Both the position numbers and the translations under genes were made by a program. Of a DNA stretch of 64,000 bases, positions 51,423 to 59,559 are shown piece after piece. The notes under the pieces are model-generated. The model saw only the letters and a program-made list of their open reading frames with translations. It searched no databases and was not told where the DNA came from. Positions within the stretch are counted from its first letter, which is position 1, and each line of letters opens with the position of its first letter. This DNA comes from Acidobacteriota bacterium (GTDB taxonomy: Bacteria; Aquificota; Aquificia; Aquificales; Aquificaceae). The stretch covers positions 1 through 64,000 of the forward strand of contig RFFP01000012.1 in assembly GCA_003696155.1 (NCBI GenBank). Direction: 5' to 3'.

Positions 51423-52792
51423 GGGTAGTAATAGTTGGAAATGGACCCGCCGCGGCGAGCGCCATAGAAGCCTTTAGAAAGGTGGACAAAGAGTCGGACA
51501 TTGTAGTGCTGACTGATGAAGAGTTCCCTACTTATGCTCCCAACTGTATGGAAAACGTCATAAGGGGAGATATATCCGATGAAGCCCTCTTCTACAAGGG
51601 AGGCTTTGACTTCTATGAAAGGCACAATGTAGACATAAGGTTAAAAAGAGAGGTTGTAGCCATAGACAACAAGAGAAAAACCGTCGTGGTTAAGGGTGGG
51701 GAAGAAGTGGCTTACGACAAGTGTCTTCTGGCTGCTGGGGCATATTCCTTTATTCCTCCCATACCCGGTGTGGAACTAATCGGTGTTACCACCGCAAAGA
51801 ACCTTTACGATGCCAAGAGGATAAGGGACTGGGTGATATCGGGCAGGGTAAGGAGTGCGGTTATAGTTGGGGCTGGGCCTATAGGTGTAGAGGATGCGGA
51901 GACTTTGAGGCATATGGGACTTGAGGTGCACGTGGTTGAGTTTTTTGACAGGGTACTTCCAAGGATGCTAGACAAGTTCATGTCCGAGAGGTACCAAAAA
52001 CCTTTAGAAGAGGAGGGTATAAACTTCCATCTTAACCATCAGGTCGTCGCAATACATGGGGAAGATGGATGGGTTGAGGCTGTTGAGATAAGGCCGAACG
52101 GCACAGACAGGAGCAAGTTTATAAGGGCGGATATGGTTATACTCTCTACTGGGGTAAGACCACGCATTAACATAGTTGCGGACACGGACATAAGGCTACA
52201 CATAGACGAGGCAACAGGAAGGGTCGTAGGTGGAGTGCTGGTAAACGATTACATGCAGACATCAGACCCAGACGTTTATGCCGCAGGGGACATATGCTCT
52301 GGTCTGGATGCCTGGGGCAACCACAGATGGATAGCCCTTTTCCCACCAGCCCAACAAGGTGGAGCAATAGCAGGGTTTAACATGGCAGGGCTTAAGGTAA
52401 AAAATCCAGGCCTTGTGGATTACAACGCGGTCAAAACTAGGTCGGTGGTCGCTGGAAGTGGTGGTATATTTGAGGGTTCAGAGGAATCCTTCAGCTTTGA
52501 GTGGGAAAACAAGCTGGTAAAGGTCTTTTTAAAGGATGGATGCGTTTGCGGCTATCAGTTTGTGGGCTTGCCAAGAAAATACACACCTAACGTTAGGAAC
52601 AGGTTTATCAGCGGAAGTTGGCAGGAGGGGTTCTTTGAGGATAAGGGTATAGGCCTGGAGGCAAGCGGTGTTCTCTTTCACAGCTTTATCAGGTTCAGAG
52701 ATAGGGTTTTGAAGGATAGCCTCATAAAGGCCATAAAGTCCGGTATGCTGAGGGCGCTCTCCAATCCAAAGTTTGAGGTCCCTATTTTCTGA
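51419..52792 (+). CDS. FAD-dependent pyridine nucleotide-disulfide oxidoreductase
   Basis: The 457-aa protein has the FAD loop VIVGNGPAAASA, the NAD(P) loop VIVGAGPIGVEDAE, and the FAD-ribityl motif VYAAGDICSG. It belongs to the class that includes CoA-disulfide reductase, NADH oxidase and the NADH subunit of nitrite reductase. The cysteine in PNCMEN sits close to, but not in, the usual redox-Cys motif, so the substrate is unclear. It is co-expressed with pepA and overlaps the convergent diguanylate cyclase gene by 11 bp. Confidence 0.8.
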   Translation: MRVVIVGNGPAAASAIEAFRKVDKESDIVVLTDEEFPTYAPNCMENVIRGDISDEALFYKGGFDFYERHNVDIRLKREVVAIDNKRKTVVVKGGEEVAYDKCLLAAGAYSFIPPIPGVELIGVTTAKNLYDAKRIRDWVISGRVRSAVIVGAGPIGVEDAETLRHMGLEVHVVEFFDRVLPRMLDKFMSERYQKPLEEEGINFHLNHQVVAIHGEDGWVEAVEIRPNGTDRSKFIRADMVILSTGVRPRINIVADTDIRLHIDEATGRVVGGVLVNDYMQTSDPDVYAAGDICSGLDAWGNHRWIALFPPAQQGGAIAGFNMAGLKVKNPGLVDYNAVKTRSVVAGSGGIFEGSEESFSFEWENKLVKVFLKDGCVCGYQFVGLPRKYTPNVRNRFISGSWQEGFFEDKGIGLEASGVLFHSFIRFRDRVLKDSLIKAIKSGMLRALSNPKFEVPIF

Positions 52793-54239
52793 CTTCGTAT
52801 ACCTCTATCCTGTTCCTTCCCATCTCTTTAGCCCTATAGAGGGCTTCGTCTGACCTTCTGAGCAGTTCATCTATACTTTCTACACCGTCAACGTAGGAGG
52901 CAATTCCACCGCTCACAGTTGCCCTTATCTCCTGACCTTGGTATACTATTCTGCTATTTTCAAGCTCATTTCTAAGCCTCTCTCCAACTATCTTGGCCTG
53001 TTCTAGGTCGGTGTTGGGCATGAGAAGGGCAAACTCCTCACCACCCAGCCTTGCTGGTAAGTCAGACTGTCTTATATTTTTTCTCAGTATGTCAGCAAAA
53101 CTCTTCAAAACTATATCACCAGCTTCGTGTCCGTAGGTGTCGTTTATTACCTTGAAGTGGTCAAGGTCAATTATCAAGATGGACATGGGAATTTTATATC
53201 TCTTCGAATTTTCAAGCACCAGGTTTGCGTGATCAAAGAAAAACCTCCTATTTGGAAGATTGGTGAGTGGGTCATAGTAAGCGAGCTTTTCTAGTTCCTT
53301 ATTCTTTATCTCAAGTTCATCAAAGGCGTCCCGTAGGTTTGATGCCATACTGTAAACACTCTGCTTGAGCTCTTCTACCTCATCCTTCCATCTATCTCTT
53401 AGCTTTTCAATCTTTTGTAGCACGGAAAAATCTCTTTTTTCTATAGCTAATGTGATGTTTTTCAAGAGGATAACCCTTTCTATAAGGTTAGAAGCCACTC
53501 TGAAAAGAAGATAGGATGCAAAAAGATAAATAAGAATAGAGTATATAACCAGTGTGATGAGAGTTATATACGTTTCTTTGTATATATATGAGATTTCCTT
53601 AGAAAGTACAATCTTACCTATGGATAAACCTCTGTTGTCAACTATAGGGGCTTCTACCAATATGTATCTTCTTGTCAAACCCCCATACACAGAGTAGCCC
53701 CTTATATCAATCGGTAGAGCCAGCATATCATTGTTTGAAAATCTATCTATAACCTTGTCGCTTACTACCATTTTATCTTTCATAAACATGTCCAGTTCAT
53801 TTACTGGAATGACATCGCTTATAAAGTCACGTTGGTAGTAAACTATCCAGTCAACACTTAGAAACTCTCTCAATGCACTCAAAACCTCATATACGGATAC
53901 ACCTACGAAGTAGCAACTCTCTGAGAACTGTTTGTTTAGACCATAATAGGTATTACTCACAGCCAATCTGTAGTAACTATTGGATAAACATCCCTTCTTA
54001 TCATCTTCCACTTTGAAGTATACGTATTTTCCATTTTCTGGTATGCTTGGTAAGAATTTAATTATCTCTTCTTCTCGTTTCAGAAGTTTCTTGTAGCTCT
54101 CATATATGAGGTTATAGGTTTCTATTACTCTGCTTTCTGTCGTCCTGGAAAATACAGCATAGAGGACAAAGACAGATATTATGAAGGTTATTGTTAGTGA
54201 AGACAGAAAGCTGAAAAGCACCTGCCTTTTTATTGACAT
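52782..54239 (-). CDS. Membrane-bound diguanylate cyclase (GGDEF)
   Basis: The 485-aa protein has a first helix (about 8-30), a periplasmic sensor domain (31-225), a second helix (about 226-250), a HAMP-like linker, and a C-terminal GGDEF domain. The active site is GGEEF (399-403), with an RxxD inhibitory site (RQSD, 390-393). It should make cyclic-di-GMP in response to an outside signal. The pair with the GGDEF-EAL protein at 31940 suggests active c-di-GMP signalling. Confidence 0.92.
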   Translation of the reverse strand: MSIKRQVLFSFLSSLTITFIISVFVLYAVFSRTTESRVIETYNLIYESYKKLLKREEEIIKFLPSIPENGKYVYFKVEDDKKGCLSNSYYRLAVSNTYYGLNKQFSESCYFVGVSVYEVLSALREFLSVDWIVYYQRDFISDVIPVNELDMFMKDKMVVSDKVIDRFSNNDMLALPIDIRGYSVYGGLTRRYILVEAPIVDNRGLSIGKIVLSKEISYIYKETYITLITLVIYSILIYLFASYLLFRVASNLIERVILLKNITLAIEKRDFSVLQKIEKLRDRWKDEVEELKQSVYSMASNLRDAFDELEIKNKELEKLAYYDPLTNLPNRRFFFDHANLVLENSKRYKIPMSILIIDLDHFKVINDTYGHEAGDIVLKSFADILRKNIRQSDLPARLGGEEFALLMPNTDLEQAKIVGERLRNELENSRIVYQGQEIRATVSGGIASYVDGVESIDELLRRSDEALYRAKEMGRNRIEVYEVRK

Positions 54240-54241
54240 AG

Positions 54242-55207
54242 TTATGGCTTGTAGGCCCTTTCAGAGAGTTTTTCACAGAGTTCTAAAGCTTTCAGTGCTG
54301 AGGTCTCATCCGCTATGCCCTTCCACGCAATATCATAGGCAACGCCATGGTCTGGAGAGGTCCTTACGAAGGGAATACCCAGAGTGAGGTTCACACCGTC
54401 CCTGAAGGATAGCATCTTGAAAGGTATAAGCCCCTGGTCATGGTACATGCTCATGTATAGGTCAAAGCTCGTGCTTATAAAGGCACTATCGGGAGAAAGT
54501 GGTCCATCAACCTTATAACCCTCTGACTTTAACTCTTCCACAGCAGGCATTATTTCTTTTATGTCCTCGTCGCCTATTGCTCCTCCGTCTCCTGCATGGG
54601 GATTGAGTCCTAGCACTCCTAAGGTTGGTTCGTATCCAAAGAGCCTTTCATATTCTCTTACAGCAAGCTTTGCCTTGCTAAGTATATGTTCCTTTTTAAC
54701 TTTCTCAGGCACTTCTCTTAGGGGTATATGGGTAGTGAGGGGTATAACCCTTATCCTTTCGGAGTACATAAGCATGGCATAGTCTCTAACGTTGCAAGCC
54801 CTTGCGATAAACTCTGTCTGGCCCTCGTAGGAGAAACCCGCCAATTTGGCCCAGAACTTGTTTATGGGCATGGTAAGGAGTCCCTGGACCTTTCCATAAA
54901 CTGCATCTACTACTGCCCTTCCTAAGTAGGCAACCGCAACCTTACCCGAGGTTAGAGAGGGTAGAGGCCTTTCCACATCGCATATGTCAAGGTCTGCTAT
55001 ATAGACCCCTGGGTACTTTACCTCTTCTACGGTGTACACCTCTTCCATCGGAAGGCTTATGGAGAGCTCCCTTGATATTTCACCCATTATCTTTTTCTCT
55101 CCGTATATGATGTAAGCCCTTTGTGGGTCAAAACTCTTGGATATCTTAAGTATAAGCTCTGGTCCTATGCCTGCTGGGTCTCCTATAGTTATACCAATCT
55201 TAAGCAT
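54242..55207 (-). CDS. pdxA: 4-hydroxythreonine-4-phosphate dehydrogenase
   Basis: The 321-aa enzyme acts in pyridoxal-phosphate synthesis (DXP-dependent route). GITIGDPAGIGPEL opens the protein. Metal-binding histidines are in LTTHIPLREV, LGLNPHAGDGG and MYHDQGLIPFK. Its length is standard. It is divergent from purS with only 18 bp between the start codons. Confidence 0.96.
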   Translation of the reverse strand: MLKIGITIGDPAGIGPELILKISKSFDPQRAYIIYGEKKIMGEISRELSISLPMEEVYTVEEVKYPGVYIADLDICDVERPLPSLTSGKVAVAYLGRAVVDAVYGKVQGLLTMPINKFWAKLAGFSYEGQTEFIARACNVRDYAMLMYSERIRVIPLTTHIPLREVPEKVKKEHILSKAKLAVREYERLFGYEPTLGVLGLNPHAGDGGAIGDEDIKEIMPAVEELKSEGYKVDGPLSPDSAFISTSFDLYMSMYHDQGLIPFKMLSFRDGVNLTLGIPFVRTSPDHGVAYDIAWKGIADETSALKALELCEKLSERAYKP

Positions 55208-55209
55208 GC

Positions 55210-55215
55210 TATACT
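55210..55215 (+). promoter_or_regulatory. Extended -10 promoter of purS
   Basis: TGCTATACT (TGn plus TATACT) lies in the 18-bp gap after the divergent pdxA start. It ends 10 nt before the purS ATG at 55226, with no Shine-Dalgarno sequence. Any -35 contact would fall inside pdxA. Confidence 0.4.
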
Positions 55216-55225
55216 AAATATTACC

Positions 55226-55438
55226 ATGAAGGTAAAAGTTCTTATCCTTCCAAGAAAAGGTCTTCTTGACCCAGAAGGTCGTGCGGTAAAGGAGATGCTT
55301 TTGGAAAATGGCTTTAGCGTCAGAGATGTGAGGGTTGGAAAGCTTGTAGAGCTTGAAGTTGAGGAAGATACAGACGTAAAAGCTATAGCGGAAAGGTTTT
55401 TGGTAAACCCCCTGGTTGAGGAGTACATTATAGAATGA
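55226..55438 (+). CDS. purS: Phosphoribosylformylglycinamidine synthase subunit PurS
   Basis: The 70-aa protein is the small structural subunit that joins PurL and PurQ in the FGAM synthase complex. ILPRKGLLDPEGRAV and a NPLVEEYIIE-type end are typical. It is translated with purQ (4-bp ATGA overlap). The frame is open to 55121 but that part is pdxA antisense. Confidence 0.93.
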   Translation: MKVKVLILPRKGLLDPEGRAVKEMLLENGFSVRDVRVGKLVELEVEEDTDVKAIAERFLVNPLVEEYIIE

Positions 55439-56115
55439 GGTTCGCCGTCTGCGTATTCCCTGGTTCTAACTGCGACTACGATACCTATTACGTTATAAGG
55501 GACGTACTGGGGAAGGATGTTAGCTTTGTGGATTATACAGTGGGCAAACTCCATGGTTATGACTGTGTGGTTGTTCCTGGAGGCTTCTCCTTCGGAGACT
55601 ATCTTAGAGCTGGGGTCATTGCCAGCAAAACCCCCCTTGGCAATGCCATCGCCGAGTTTGCTCATAGGGGTGGATTAGTGCTAGGTATATGCAACGGTTT
55701 CCAGATACTCACCGAGCTGCACCTTCTACCCGGGGCACTCCTTAAGAACAAGAACAGAAGGTTTCTGTGCAAAGATGTTTACTTGAGGGTTGAGAACAAC
55801 TCACTGCTTTTCACAAGAAAGTTTGAGAGAGGGGATGTTATAAAACTTCCTATTGCACACGGTGAGGGTAGATACTATGTGCCAGAAGAGGAGCTAAGGC
55901 TTATGGAAGAGAGGGGGCAGGTGGTCTTGAGGTATTGCGATGAAGATGGGCAGACTACAGAGGAATCCAACCCTAACGGTTCAGTTTCCAACATAGCGGG
56001 GGTATGCAACAGAGGGGGTAACGTCTTCGGTCTTATGCCCCATCCTGAAAGGGCTTCCGAAGACCTGCTTGGTTATCATCATGGCATAATATTCTGGCAT
56101 TCCCTCATAAGTTAG
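55435..56115 (+). CDS. purQ: Phosphoribosylformylglycinamidine synthase subunit PurQ
   Basis: The 226-aa glutaminase has the catalytic nucleophile elbow VLGICNGFQIL (Cys) and LMPHPERA with His and Glu of the triad, plus CVVVPGGFSFGDYLRAG. It supplies ammonia to PurL, which is not in the window. Confidence 0.96.
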   Translation: MRFAVCVFPGSNCDYDTYYVIRDVLGKDVSFVDYTVGKLHGYDCVVVPGGFSFGDYLRAGVIASKTPLGNAIAEFAHRGGLVLGICNGFQILTELHLLPGALLKNKNRRFLCKDVYLRVENNSLLFTRKFERGDVIKLPIAHGEGRYYVPEEELRLMEERGQVVLRYCDEDGQTTEESNPNGSVSNIAGVCNRGGNVFGLMPHPERASEDLLGYHHGIIFWHSLIS

Positions 56116-56118
56116 GGC

Positions 56119-56124
56119 TATAAT
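56119..56124 (+). promoter_or_regulatory. -10 element placed for a leaderless mlaD-like transcript
   Basis: A perfect TATAAT starts 3 bp after the purQ stop and ends 6 nt before the ATG at 56131 (spacer TTAAGC). No Shine-Dalgarno sequence is present. Confidence 0.5.
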
Positions 56125-56130
56125 TTAAGC

Positions 56131-57660
56131 ATGGGTCTTTCCAATGAGGTAAAGCTTGGCTTCTTGGTAACCCTTTTTGCTCTTGGCTTTGCCTTCATTG
56201 TACTAACCTTCGGAGAAATACCCCTGCTTAGACCTAGGGCCAAGACCTACAAGGTCTACTTTGACGATGTGGCAGGGCTCAGCGTAGGTGCGGAGGTGAG
56301 GGTTGCTGGTATAAAAGGTGGAAGGGTTAGAGAGCTACACTTAAAGGATGGTAAGGTGGAGGTTGTTTTTGAGATAGAGAAGGAGATACCCCTATATAGG
56401 GATGCTATAGCTCAGATAGGTACCCTCGGGCTAATGGGTGATAAGTACCTTTCCCTGTATCCGGGAAACCCCCAGAGCGGTCTCTTAGAGGAAGGTAGTA
56501 TAGTTGAAAAAAACCTGGGCTATTCAGACACGGACAAGCTTGTGAGGGAAATGACCGCCCTTTCCGAAAACATGAAGTTGATGGCTGAAAGTCTGAACCT
56601 TGTCATAACGGAAAACAGAGAGGACCTAAGACGTGTTATAAAAAACCTTGAGCTACTCACCTACAACCTGAACCTGATGGCGGAGGAAAACAGAGATGCC
56701 CTAAGGGGTGCGATACTTAATGTGAACTTGCTGGCAAAGAACTTAAACGCTACCCTCCCCCAAACAATAGCCTCCATAGAGAGACTTGCAAAAGACCTCG
56801 ATGCCTTAGCTGTCGAAAACAGAGAGGATATAAGGGTCACAGTACGCAACCTCAGAGAACTTAGCTCTGAGCTGAAGACCACCCTTCCAGAGCTTTCTAG
56901 AAACCTCAACTCCTTAGTAGTAGAGAACAGACAGGATATAAAGACCACAGCATCAAACCTCTCGGAGCTTACACAGAAGTTAAACACTATAATCTCTAAG
57001 ATAGAGAGGGGAGAGGGGACCATAGGTAAGCTAGTGCATGATGAGGAGCTCTACAGAGGTTTTGCTTCTGGGGTTAGGGCCTTATCAAAGACGGGTGAGG
57101 TTGCGGAGAGAACGAATCTTTACATAGGTTTCAGAGGAGAGTTCTACAGGGCGGGCGACTCAAAGGGCATATTAACCCTAAAGCTACAACCTGATAAGGA
57201 AAAGTACTATTTTCTTGAGGTGGTAGGTGACTCAAGGGGAAGGGTTTATAAGGAGGAGATTCTACCAAACCAATACATAGTAAGGAAAGAATTTAAGCCC
57301 GAGGTGACCCTTCAGTATGCCCGTATATTCCCCGTACTTTCGGACAAGCTCCTGGTTCTTAGAGGAGGTTTGAAAGAGTCCACCGGGGGCGTAGGTGCAG
57401 ACCTTATATACTCTGAGAGGCTCAGCTTTACAACGGACCTATGGGATTTTGGTAGAAGGGATAGACCTCAGGATAAGGACCTCAAACCCAACCTTCAGGT
57501 CGGGGTTAACTACAATCTTAGAGGTCCCTTATACATAAGAGCTGGTGGTGATGACCTCCTCAACAATAGGTTAAGAGGTATCTTTGGCGGTATAGGTTTG
57601 ATGTTTACAGACAATGACCTAAAATACCTTCTTGGAGGCCTTAGGTTGCCCTTGCCTTAA
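56131..57660 (+). CDS. MlaD/MCE-family lipid transport protein with long helical region and beta-rich C-terminus
   Basis: The 509-aa protein has an N-terminal anchor (about 8-28) and one MCE domain (about 36-115: VYFDDVAGLSVGAEVRVAGI, IGTLGLMGDKYL). A helical region follows (about 130-315) with four ENRxDxR/AL-type motifs at about 161, 186, 229 and 265. The C-terminus from about 330 alternates short beta-like stretches with Gly and aromatic residues, ending in LRLPLP. MCE proteins ferry lipids between membranes; no mlaE or mlaF permease genes are next to it. Typical MlaD is about 180 aa. Confidence 0.85.
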   Translation: MGLSNEVKLGFLVTLFALGFAFIVLTFGEIPLLRPRAKTYKVYFDDVAGLSVGAEVRVAGIKGGRVRELHLKDGKVEVVFEIEKEIPLYRDAIAQIGTLGLMGDKYLSLYPGNPQSGLLEEGSIVEKNLGYSDTDKLVREMTALSENMKLMAESLNLVITENREDLRRVIKNLELLTYNLNLMAEENRDALRGAILNVNLLAKNLNATLPQTIASIERLAKDLDALAVENREDIRVTVRNLRELSSELKTTLPELSRNLNSLVVENRQDIKTTASNLSELTQKLNTIISKIERGEGTIGKLVHDEELYRGFASGVRALSKTGEVAERTNLYIGFRGEFYRAGDSKGILTLKLQPDKEKYYFLEVVGDSRGRVYKEEILPNQYIVRKEFKPEVTLQYARIFPVLSDKLLVLRGGLKESTGGVGADLIYSERLSFTTDLWDFGRRDRPQDKDLKPNLQVGVNYNLRGPLYIRAGGDDLLNNRLRGIFGGIGLMFTDNDLKYLLGGLRLPLP

Positions 57661-57669
57661 AGGAAATTT

Positions 57670-57683
57670 AGATAAATTTATCT
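57670..57683. promoter_or_regulatory. Perfect 14-bp palindrome upstream of the M29-Crp operon
   Basis: AGATAAATTTATCT is an exact palindrome, 11 bp before the M29 ATG at 57695. The inside can read TAAATT as a -10 box on either strand. It could be the operator of the Crp/Fnr protein encoded downstream or a bidirectional promoter core. Confidence 0.35.
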
Positions 57684-57694
57684 CATAAGTGGCC

Positions 57695-58771
57695 ATGTTT
57701 GAAGAGGGAATTTATAGGATTTATAAGACAAATATGAACTTAAAAGAGGAAGAGAGTCTACTTTTATTGACCGATAGAGAAAAGCATTACCTTGTGGAGC
57801 TTATGGAGGATTTTATAAATGTGGCTTACAGTATAACCCAGAAGGTAAGGTATTGTATATATCCCTCTTTGAAGATGCACGGTGAGGAGCCACCAGAGGA
57901 GGTATGGAGAGTTGCCTTTGGTGATAAGGCGGTAGATGAGCTTAAGAAAGCTCAGCTTTTCCATAAGGTGCTGTCAAAAGATAGCTACTCAGAGGATGAT
58001 GTAATAGAAGTTATAAGGAATTATGCTAAGGATGTGCCCCATGTGGTTGTTGCCTTTCCTTACTACTCCACGACCCATACCCTTTTTAGAAAGCTATTGA
58101 CCAAGGTCTTCGGTTGTAGATATGCTTCTATGCCCCTTTTTGAGCCTCAGATGTTTGAAGGTCCTATGGATGTGGACTGGAATCAGGTGGCCAGCATAAG
58201 CATAGACCTTGCGGACATACTTACAGAGGGAGAATGGGTTCATATAAAGGCAGAAGGAACGCAGTTGGAGTTTTCCATAAAGGATAGGGAAGGCATAGCA
58301 GATACTGGGCTGTTTTATCAGAAAGGTCAGTACGGAAACCTACCCGCAGGGGAGGCCTTTATAGCTCCCGTTGAAGGCTCTGCTTTTGGTAAGCTAACCA
58401 TAACCTACAGTCCAGACAGGAAGCTTGAAAGCCCCTTAGTTCTCAAGTTTAGAGATGGAGCGGTGGAAAGCGTAGAGGGCTTTGACACTTATAGGCGTAC
58501 CTTGGAGGATGTCTTTAAAAGGCATGACAATGCCAGGCTCCTTGCAGAGTTCGGTGTTGGGACCAATCCAATGGCGAAAAGACCTGACAACATCCTGGAG
58601 GCTGAAAAGATAATGGGCACTATACACCTTGCCATAGGGGACAACCATACCTTCGGCGGTACAAACAGGGTACCTTTTCATACCGATTATGTAGTTTTTG
58701 AACCAGAAGTAACCATAGGAGGTAGAGGATGGCAAAAGAAGCTTTTAGAGAAGGGAAGGCTCAGGATATAA
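57695..58771 (+). CDS. M29-family aminopeptidase-like protein
   Basis: The product is about 358 aa. NLPAGEAFIAPVEGSAFGKL, AEFGVGTNPMA, IHLAIGDNHTFGGTN and FHTDYVV are the metal-site regions of thermophilic M29 aminopeptidases (aminopeptidase T). The Glu and His/Asp ligands look intact. A GTG two codons upstream is the alternative start. It overlaps the Crp/Fnr gene by 43 bp. Confidence 0.85.
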   Translation: MFEEGIYRIYKTNMNLKEEESLLLLTDREKHYLVELMEDFINVAYSITQKVRYCIYPSLKMHGEEPPEEVWRVAFGDKAVDELKKAQLFHKVLSKDSYSEDDVIEVIRNYAKDVPHVVVAFPYYSTTHTLFRKLLTKVFGCRYASMPLFEPQMFEGPMDVDWNQVASISIDLADILTEGEWVHIKAEGTQLEFSIKDREGIADTGLFYQKGQYGNLPAGEAFIAPVEGSAFGKLTITYSPDRKLESPLVLKFRDGAVESVEGFDTYRRTLEDVFKRHDNARLLAEFGVGTNPMAKRPDNILEAEKIMGTIHLAIGDNHTFGGTNRVPFHTDYVVFEPEVTIGGRGWQKKLLEKGRLRI

Positions 58772-59448
58772 AGGCGGACCTTCTAAAGAGGGTCCATCTG
58801 TTTGAAGACCTAACGGAGGATGAGCTACAGGAGGCGGTCAGATATATGCAGATTAGAGACTTTAGACGTAACGAATATCTATTCTTTGAGGAGGAGGGTG
58901 AACCCGGGGTTTATATACTCATAGACGGTCTTATAAAGCTTCTGAAGGAAACCCACGATGCTAAGATAGTTATAGTAAGGCTCGTTTACCCCGGGGACAT
59001 CTTCGGATGGATTGAATGGGGGAAAAAGGCTCCCAGAAACACATACACCGCAAAGGCGATAATGGAAAGTCGAACCTTGTACATATCCAACAAGGACTTT
59101 ATAAACCTAGCTATAAAACAACCCGCAATAGCTATAAAAATGACCTGTGAGGCTACAGCTACGCTTATAAACACCTATGAAACCCTGAAGAGTATAGCCG
59201 GTGGTAAAGTAGAGGAAAGGATAGCTAAGGTTCTACTGGAAATAGCGGATAGGATAGGTAAGAAGTATAACGATGTTATCATTATAGAAGCACCGCTGAC
59301 CAGACTGGACATAGCGGAGATGACAGGTACCACCGTTGAGACCACCATAAGGGTTATGAGTAAATGGAAAAAGGGCGGGATTATAAATACGGAGAGAGGG
59401 TACATAGAGATAATAAAAAGAAGGGAGTTGGAAAAGCTTGCAGTATGA
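58729..59448 (+). CDS. Crp/Fnr-family transcriptional regulator
   Basis: The 239-aa protein has an effector-binding beta-barrel (about 25-135), a long dimer helix, and a C-terminal winged HTH (about 165-235). The recognition helix region is TRLDIAEMTGTTVETTIRVMSKW. No Fe-S cysteines like those of Fnr are present. The ligand pocket lacks the clear cAMP signature, so the signal is unknown. A good AGGAGGTAGAGG ribosome-binding site precedes the ATG. Its stop overlaps the tRNA-Lys gene by 3 nt. Confidence 0.9.
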   Translation: MAKEAFREGKAQDIKADLLKRVHLFEDLTEDELQEAVRYMQIRDFRRNEYLFFEEEGEPGVYILIDGLIKLLKETHDAKIVIVRLVYPGDIFGWIEWGKKAPRNTYTAKAIMESRTLYISNKDFINLAIKQPAIAIKMTCEATATLINTYETLKSIAGGKVEERIAKVLLEIADRIGKKYNDVIIIEAPLTRLDIAEMTGTTVETTIRVMSKWKKGGIINTERGYIEIIKRRELEKLAV

Positions 59449-59518
59449 GCCGGGCGGGAGTCGAACCCGCGACCCACGGATTAAAAGTCCGTTGCTCTGC
59501 CGACTGAGCTACCGGCTC
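59446..59518 (-). tRNA. tRNA-Lys (anticodon UUU)
   Basis: The 73-nt cloverleaf has acceptor GAGCCGG/CCGGCTC and discriminator A. Anticodon stem ACGGA/TCCGT encloses loop CTTTTAA, and the T arm is GCGGGTTCGACTCCCGC. CCA is not encoded. It has its own promoter (59531-59559) and is convergent to, and overlaps by 3 nt, the Crp/Fnr stop codon. Confidence 0.97.
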
Positions 59519-59530
59519 TTGAAGAGAGAA

Positions 59531-59559
59531 ATTATATAACACTTAATACTATCCATCAA
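59531..59559 (-). promoter_or_regulatory. Sigma-70 promoter of tRNA-Lys
   Basis: TTGATG (59554-59559) and a perfect TATAAT (59531-59536) are separated by 17 bp on the minus strand. The -35 box overlaps the last codons of glmU. The -10 box ends 12 nt before the mature tRNA. Confidence 0.75.
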
